Of a stretch of DNA of 25,148 nucleotides, positions 21,001 through 25,148 are shown one piece after another (the first letter of the stretch is position 1; every line of letters begins with the position of its first letter). Under the pieces are notes generated by a model, which made no database searches, had not been told where the DNA came from, and saw nothing but the letters and a program-made list of their open reading frames with translations. Position numbers and translations under genes: made by a program. The stretch covers positions 936,679 through 961,826 of the forward strand of contig CABFPE010000273.1 in the NCBI GenBank assembly GCA_900660155.1, written 5' to 3'. Origin of the DNA: Hofstenia miamia. Lineage: Eukaryota > Xenacoelomorpha > Acoela > Hofsteniidae.

Positions 21001-22873
21001 ACTGATAATTGCTCTCGTAAATTATGCGCTACGGTTTAAAAAGTGGAATAAACAACCAAGATGGTTGTAGCCTATAATTCAGAGTAAGGATCATCATTTG
21101 TAACAGACAGTACACAACTGAAAAAGCTAGTAAGAGTGTTGTTGTCTGACTCGAATCTGCTAGAAAAATTCATTTTTTGCTACACGTGCTGATTCCCTGC
21201 AGCACTGAATTATAATTTCGAAGAGACAATGAAGTTTTGTAAATTATTTTTCTCAGAAGTTGAATCATAAATTTTATTGATTATTTAGATAACGCGAAGT
21301 ACTGTCGCAGTCCTTTCGTCTAAATTGATTATGTAAATAACTTTTTGACATGCTGCTCGCAATAAACAGATTTAGAGTTAATCATGGAAAGAGCCGAAAT
21401 TACCGCTTAGCTTATGAGCGTCTGGGATTGGAAGAAATTTACTTTAGGAAAACGGTTACAATTGTGCTGAAAAGCAGCATGCTCAAATCTTTAGCACAAA
21501 TTTCAAAAGACATTTTTCATATTCTGTATATTCTAGGGCTGCACACGACAAAGCTAAAATTGATCAGACCCCATTACTAGTTGCCGAAATAGGCTTAAGA
21601 CTTATTGTCAATTGTAAGAATTTGCAAAAACCCAAATTATAAGGGATTTTTTATATTTACATAAACTAAATTGAAAGGTGACATATTTTTTTAAAAAATT
21701 TGAATAAGACGGCTGTATGTAAAAGAACTTCACTACAAATTAAATGAAATAGCAAAAATAGGAAAAGTTTTTGTTGCAAAGTTTTACAAAATTCAAAAAA
21801 ACACCGTTAACTCTAACAGAAGTCCATTTGGTTTTCGGTGGTACAAATTTTCAAAATCAAAAGCGACAACCTTACTAATAATTCTCCTAGATGTACATGT
21901 ACACATTGTAATTAACCTGAATTTGTAAAAAATTATGCAGTTTAATACGTAATGTATAAAGTGAAAAGAGAATTTCTCATTTTGTTTTCAGTCAGTTGAA
22001 TAACTCAGCTATAAAAATTGATAGAAAACTCACAAAAATGTCAAATTAATCAGCGCTGTAAAATATCAAACATGAAGAATCATGATAAACAAAAACGAGT
22101 ATAATTGCGCACTCTACTAGACAAGCGACTTTCATTTAATTTCCACATGAATATCACAAAGTGCACTATAGATGATAGTTGAATAACTTAACGATGCATA
22201 GTAAAACGGCATAATAACAGTAAATGTTCGAAGAGAGCACAATCATAAACGTAAACACTAATGCAAACAAACAAGAAGAATAAAAATTTATACACATTTA
22301 TATTTCATTTACAACTGTTTTTGTTTTGCTTTCTAATCACCACTCATTGTTTGTAGAGAAATCTTGATTTACTAAATCACACAGATCAATATCTATAGGT
22401 CCAGGAATAAAGGTCTGTCAATGAGCTATTGTAATCCAAATTAGACAAATAATTTCATAACTATGGTTTTTCAGGTGCTGCAAAGTCATTTGTTCTGTAC
22501 TGTTCCTACTAGTACTTTTGTATAGACCATAAACTAGGGAAGGGCCTGCCCCGGCCAGTAGCCCGCACCTATCAAAATAGACCGGTTGGTTTGTCCGTCC
22601 CCGTATGCTAAGCCTGTTATGCCCGTAGCTAAATGTTATTTAATTAAATTGCTTGATGCAACCAGAAAACCTTCAACCGGGCTATTAAAAAGAAGCATAT
22701 ACATATACTGTGATAACCACCAATGAAGTTTACGTCAATATCAAAATTAAGTTTTGTTATTAATATCACTGAGAAATTTAATTTTACAACTATAGTTTCA
22801 TAATTAAGTCCCGTTTTAGTCAACAAGTATTGTCAATCACAGAGAAAACGTGCTTCAAACATCACAACCATTT
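18053..22873. other. Non-coding DNA 5' of the first SELENOO exon seen
   Basis: No SELENOO 5' exon was recognised; I looked for the LKGAGxTPYSR, ADGR.VLRSS.REF and CVTSD..V.RDxFYDG segments. The stretch holds the unidentified relic at 19072-19345. A plus-strand open stretch at about 18922-19038 ends in a fine donor-like CCAG/GTATGT but has no recognised product. A GC-rich 22540-22620 segment (GGGCCTGCCCCGGCC) resembles the end of a hAT-type element. The rest is AT-rich and featureless. Confidence 0.5.
19072..19345 (-). pseudogene. Decayed coding stretch of unknown family
   Basis: A minus-strand reading keeps one frame over about 90 codons and looks strongly protein-like. It begins NEMGLHETMEPKKFIRRDWD, continues LYFGLNTARANNIAVPQKAL and LAMGNSVYLLIK, then LIRYQGMPVDLMMGMEFCAH and GFCEHI. 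It is interrupted by a few stops. An acceptor-like ATTTTTCAG sits directly before AATGAAATGG. I do not recognise the family; it is not part of SELENOO. It may be a mobile-element gene or a host pseudogene and is treated as a fossil. Confidence 0.45.
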
Positions 22874-23615
22874 CAGGGCTAGGATATATATGCCTAACGC
22901 AAAGAGCATGTTTACGCATATTTGGACACAGCATGTTAACGCATATTTGGAAACAGTTTTCCTTAGCCTATGATAGCACGCATATTCCATCGTATTTCAC
23001 ACGCGAATGTCACAGATACCAAGTATTTCACTGAATTTTATCTATTCTTGCAACATCTCGAAACTGAAGACTCGCAAATATTGGAGATTTTGAAATTAAT
23101 TTACTTGCTGGCCAACAACTTCATGTAGGAATTATGTTCATTACGGTATCTTTCAGTTTCTTAAGAAGCCATACAGCAACTGCAAAGACCATTATTTCTT
23201 TGCAGTCAGGTTGAATTATTCAATAATATCATAGAACTAATACAGGGGAGAACTACAAAGAAAAGCTGGATGCCATTTTAACAGGAAATCTTGATTTACG
23301 ATCCATGAGATTATTTGCCCCAGTTATATAGAAGAAAAAATCCATGCTATTGATGTTAATCCTTTAAATGCTCCTATATACAGAAGTGTGGCTCTAGGTG
23401 GATCAAATTCAAGCACTACTTTGCATGTTCATGATTGTCGATCACTTGATGCAAAATTTGTGCCTATTGGCATAAAAAGGTATACCTTGGTAATAGAATA
23501 TCACTTCCCATTAATGCAGTTTTTACGCAAATTTTAAAGCATATTTTCGAAATCTCAAAAAATTGTTTGATGACGCATATTTCGGCATATTTTTAGGCAC
23601 TTAAATCCGGCCCAG
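22874..23615 (+). mobile_element. Short hAT transposon copy with terminal repeats and C-terminal transposase remnant
   Basis: The left end is CAGGGCTAGGATATATATGC then CTAA (22874-22897). The reverse of the right end (23593-23615) is CTGGGCCGGATTTAAGTGCC then TAA, an imperfect inverted pair of hAT type (CAGGGCCGG...). Multiple CGCATATTT words lie near both ends. Inside, pieces of a hAT transposase C-terminal half follow in order. They are FLQHLETEDSQILEILKLIY (about 23040 on), EAIQQLQ and VELFNNIIELIQ (about 23165-23244), GENYKEKLDAILTGN (23245 on), NAPIYRSVALGGSNSS (23367-23414, matching the dimerisation motif YAPxxSVDVERSFS) and RSLDAKFV. At about 742 bp it lacks the catalytic core and is an internally deleted, decayed copy. 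No clear 8-bp target duplication remains. Confidence 0.68.
22905..22954. repeat. Two tandem 25-bp units, AGCATGTTWACGCATATTTG
   Basis: AGCATGTTTACGCATATTTG then GACAC at 22905, and AGCATGTTAACGCATATTTG then GAAAC at 22930, with two differences. They lie in the left subterminal part of the hAT copy. Related CGCATATTT words recur near its right end (about 23574), as expected of transposase-binding repeats. Confidence 0.85.
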
Positions 23616-24558
23616 ACTTTAATTGAAAACACATTAATCAGAATGAAAATAATTAAATCAAAACTATATTGTTTACGGGTATGCATGTAAAAGACATTTT
23701 AGGTATGTTTAAAAATGGCATTGTAAATTAAACACGAATATATCAACTAAATATACTTTAAAATTAAAAAAAGGAAGCAATATACTCATAGACAAATTTA
23801 CAGCATCCAATTAAATCGATGACGTGTTTTAAATTAATTAATTTAAATTTTACTTTATTCACGTAATTAAGCATTGAAAGTTTGGAAAATTTCAATGATT
23901 CATGAGAAGCATCCACGTATATTTAGGGAAAACACTGAAATAACTACGTCAAAGAAATGCTTGTGACAATTTTGAAATGGTATAGAAACTTTTGATCAAT
24001 CCTAGTAGATCCTTTGCAAGGCTACTGACTTTTACGAAGCCTTGATTCTTGCTTAGGTTAATGTTCACAAATTTTAGCTTAACAATCCAATAACTATAGT
24101 AAATTACGCAATTTGAATTGAATGTTGAATTAATACGATTAGGGCAGAAATGTGTACCCAAATTAATCTTGAAGTTAAAATTGTTAATAAAAATGTTGAC
24201 GCACTGAAGGCTGTATCTATTCAGTTGTCCAATAAGTACTAGAGATTTTTCAAACACTGCATTTTATTAAAATCAGTAAAAATGCTCGTTTAGCGAAAAA
24301 TCCAGTCTAAAAAGCAATGAAAATAACTTCACCCATTAGTTTCTTGGATTTTTCAACATATTTATCAAAACCCATAAATACTGAAAATTCTAGCTGAAAT
24401 TTTGAGGAGTAAAAAACCAAAATGCAGCACAATTTAATCTATATTAATACAAAAGCAGCACTTACTAAAATAAAGGCGCATTGAAAATTGCAATATTTAC
24501 GTTTGAATTAACTAAGGTATCAAACCGTATTAAATTTCTTTTCATCGTCACAAAAAAC

Positions 24559-24590
<32 letters not shown>

Positions 24591-25148
24591 AAGAAAATTA
24601 AAATCACTGGAGTCCCAAAGAATAGTGTCAACAAGAACTTGCACAAAATCGATATTATGTATTGATCTTTCCACAAAGAAGTCCGATCGCAAACAAAAGG
24701 CTTAACAAATAGAGCCAGACTGAAAGTGTTTACTATAAAAATTGATTAGTGCATGTAAATATGTGTGGATAAACAAATATGAAACAAAATTGAAAAGCAT
24801 CTAACATAACTGTGGATTTTAGGAATATATTTTTAAATATTTGTAAAAATGATCAAATATTTTAAATCGCTTAAAAGCGATATTAATAAACATTTCATTA
24901 GAAATTAATTCATATAGGAAAATCAACTTTTAAGAAACTACCATGTAAGTGTGAATTTTACACTACAAGCCTTACACGATAGACCGCACTTAAAAAATAA
25001 TTTAGTTACAGTTTTATCTTGATTCACTTATAAAAGCACGCCCACCACAAACGTATAAGATGTTAAAAGATGAATGGAAACCACAAAAGTAGCAAACATC
25101 AATACTTGGTGTAACAACCCTTTGCATGCATCAGAGATGGAATTGGAT
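23616..25148. other. Non-coding AT-rich DNA to the window end
   Basis: No gene, transposon end or exon was recognised. A 102-codon minus-strand open stretch at 23949-24257 has an Asn/Phe/Ile-rich composition, as expected by chance in AT-rich DNA. Confidence 0.55.
24562..24588. repeat. (TA)n microsatellite
   Basis: About thirteen uninterrupted TA units. Confidence 0.95.

Overview
The window is AT-rich (roughly 70% by eye), intron-rich animal DNA. Spliceosomal introns, a eukaryotic-style split gene, and an irritans-like mariner, a hAT element and a widespread metazoan foldback-type repeat all point to an invertebrate. The organism cannot be named from this sequence; an arthropod or a cnidarian would fit.

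The main content is one split host gene on the minus strand. Seven consecutive internal exons (18052-17923, 11461-11346, 11302-11199, 7333-7164, 4589-4558, 3521-3408, 3370-3281) join in phase to give 251 whole codons with no stop. They encode the central to C-terminal part of the catalytic domain of selenoprotein O (SELENOO/YdiU/UPF0061), a pseudokinase-fold protein AMPylase. The catalytic Asp-Asn of NTDN and the metal-binding Asp of the DYG motif are present with the family's spacing. The exons are only 32-170 nt long, so no long open frame reveals the gene. Introns run from 37 and 43 bp to about 6.5 kb. All seven acceptors end in TTTAG. The 5' exons (N-terminus, Lys/Glu of the nucleotide site) and the 3' exons (C-terminus, Sec/Cys position) were not found; they are probably outside the window or too diverged to see by eye.

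Layout in plus coordinates: 1-3280 lies on the 3' side of the last exon seen and holds a 0.78-kb inverted-repeat element (2366-3143). 3281-4589 holds three exons and a GC-richer patch. 7164-7333 is one exon. 7334-11198 is an intron with a 145-bp GGCGGAGG-type repeat and a 31-bp tandem pair. 11199-11461 holds two exons around a 43-bp intron. 11462-17922 is a large intron carrying a degenerate ~180-bp tandem array, a mariner relic, a perfect 113-bp duplication and a broken DUF7869-like gene. 17923-18052 is the first exon seen. 18053-25148 has no recognised host exon, but holds an unidentified decayed coding stretch and a short hAT copy (22874-23615) with terminal repeats.

The transposon material all lies in introns or flanking DNA and is decayed, while the SELENOO exons and splice sites are intact. 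This looks like a working host gene whose introns have been enlarged by old mobile DNA.
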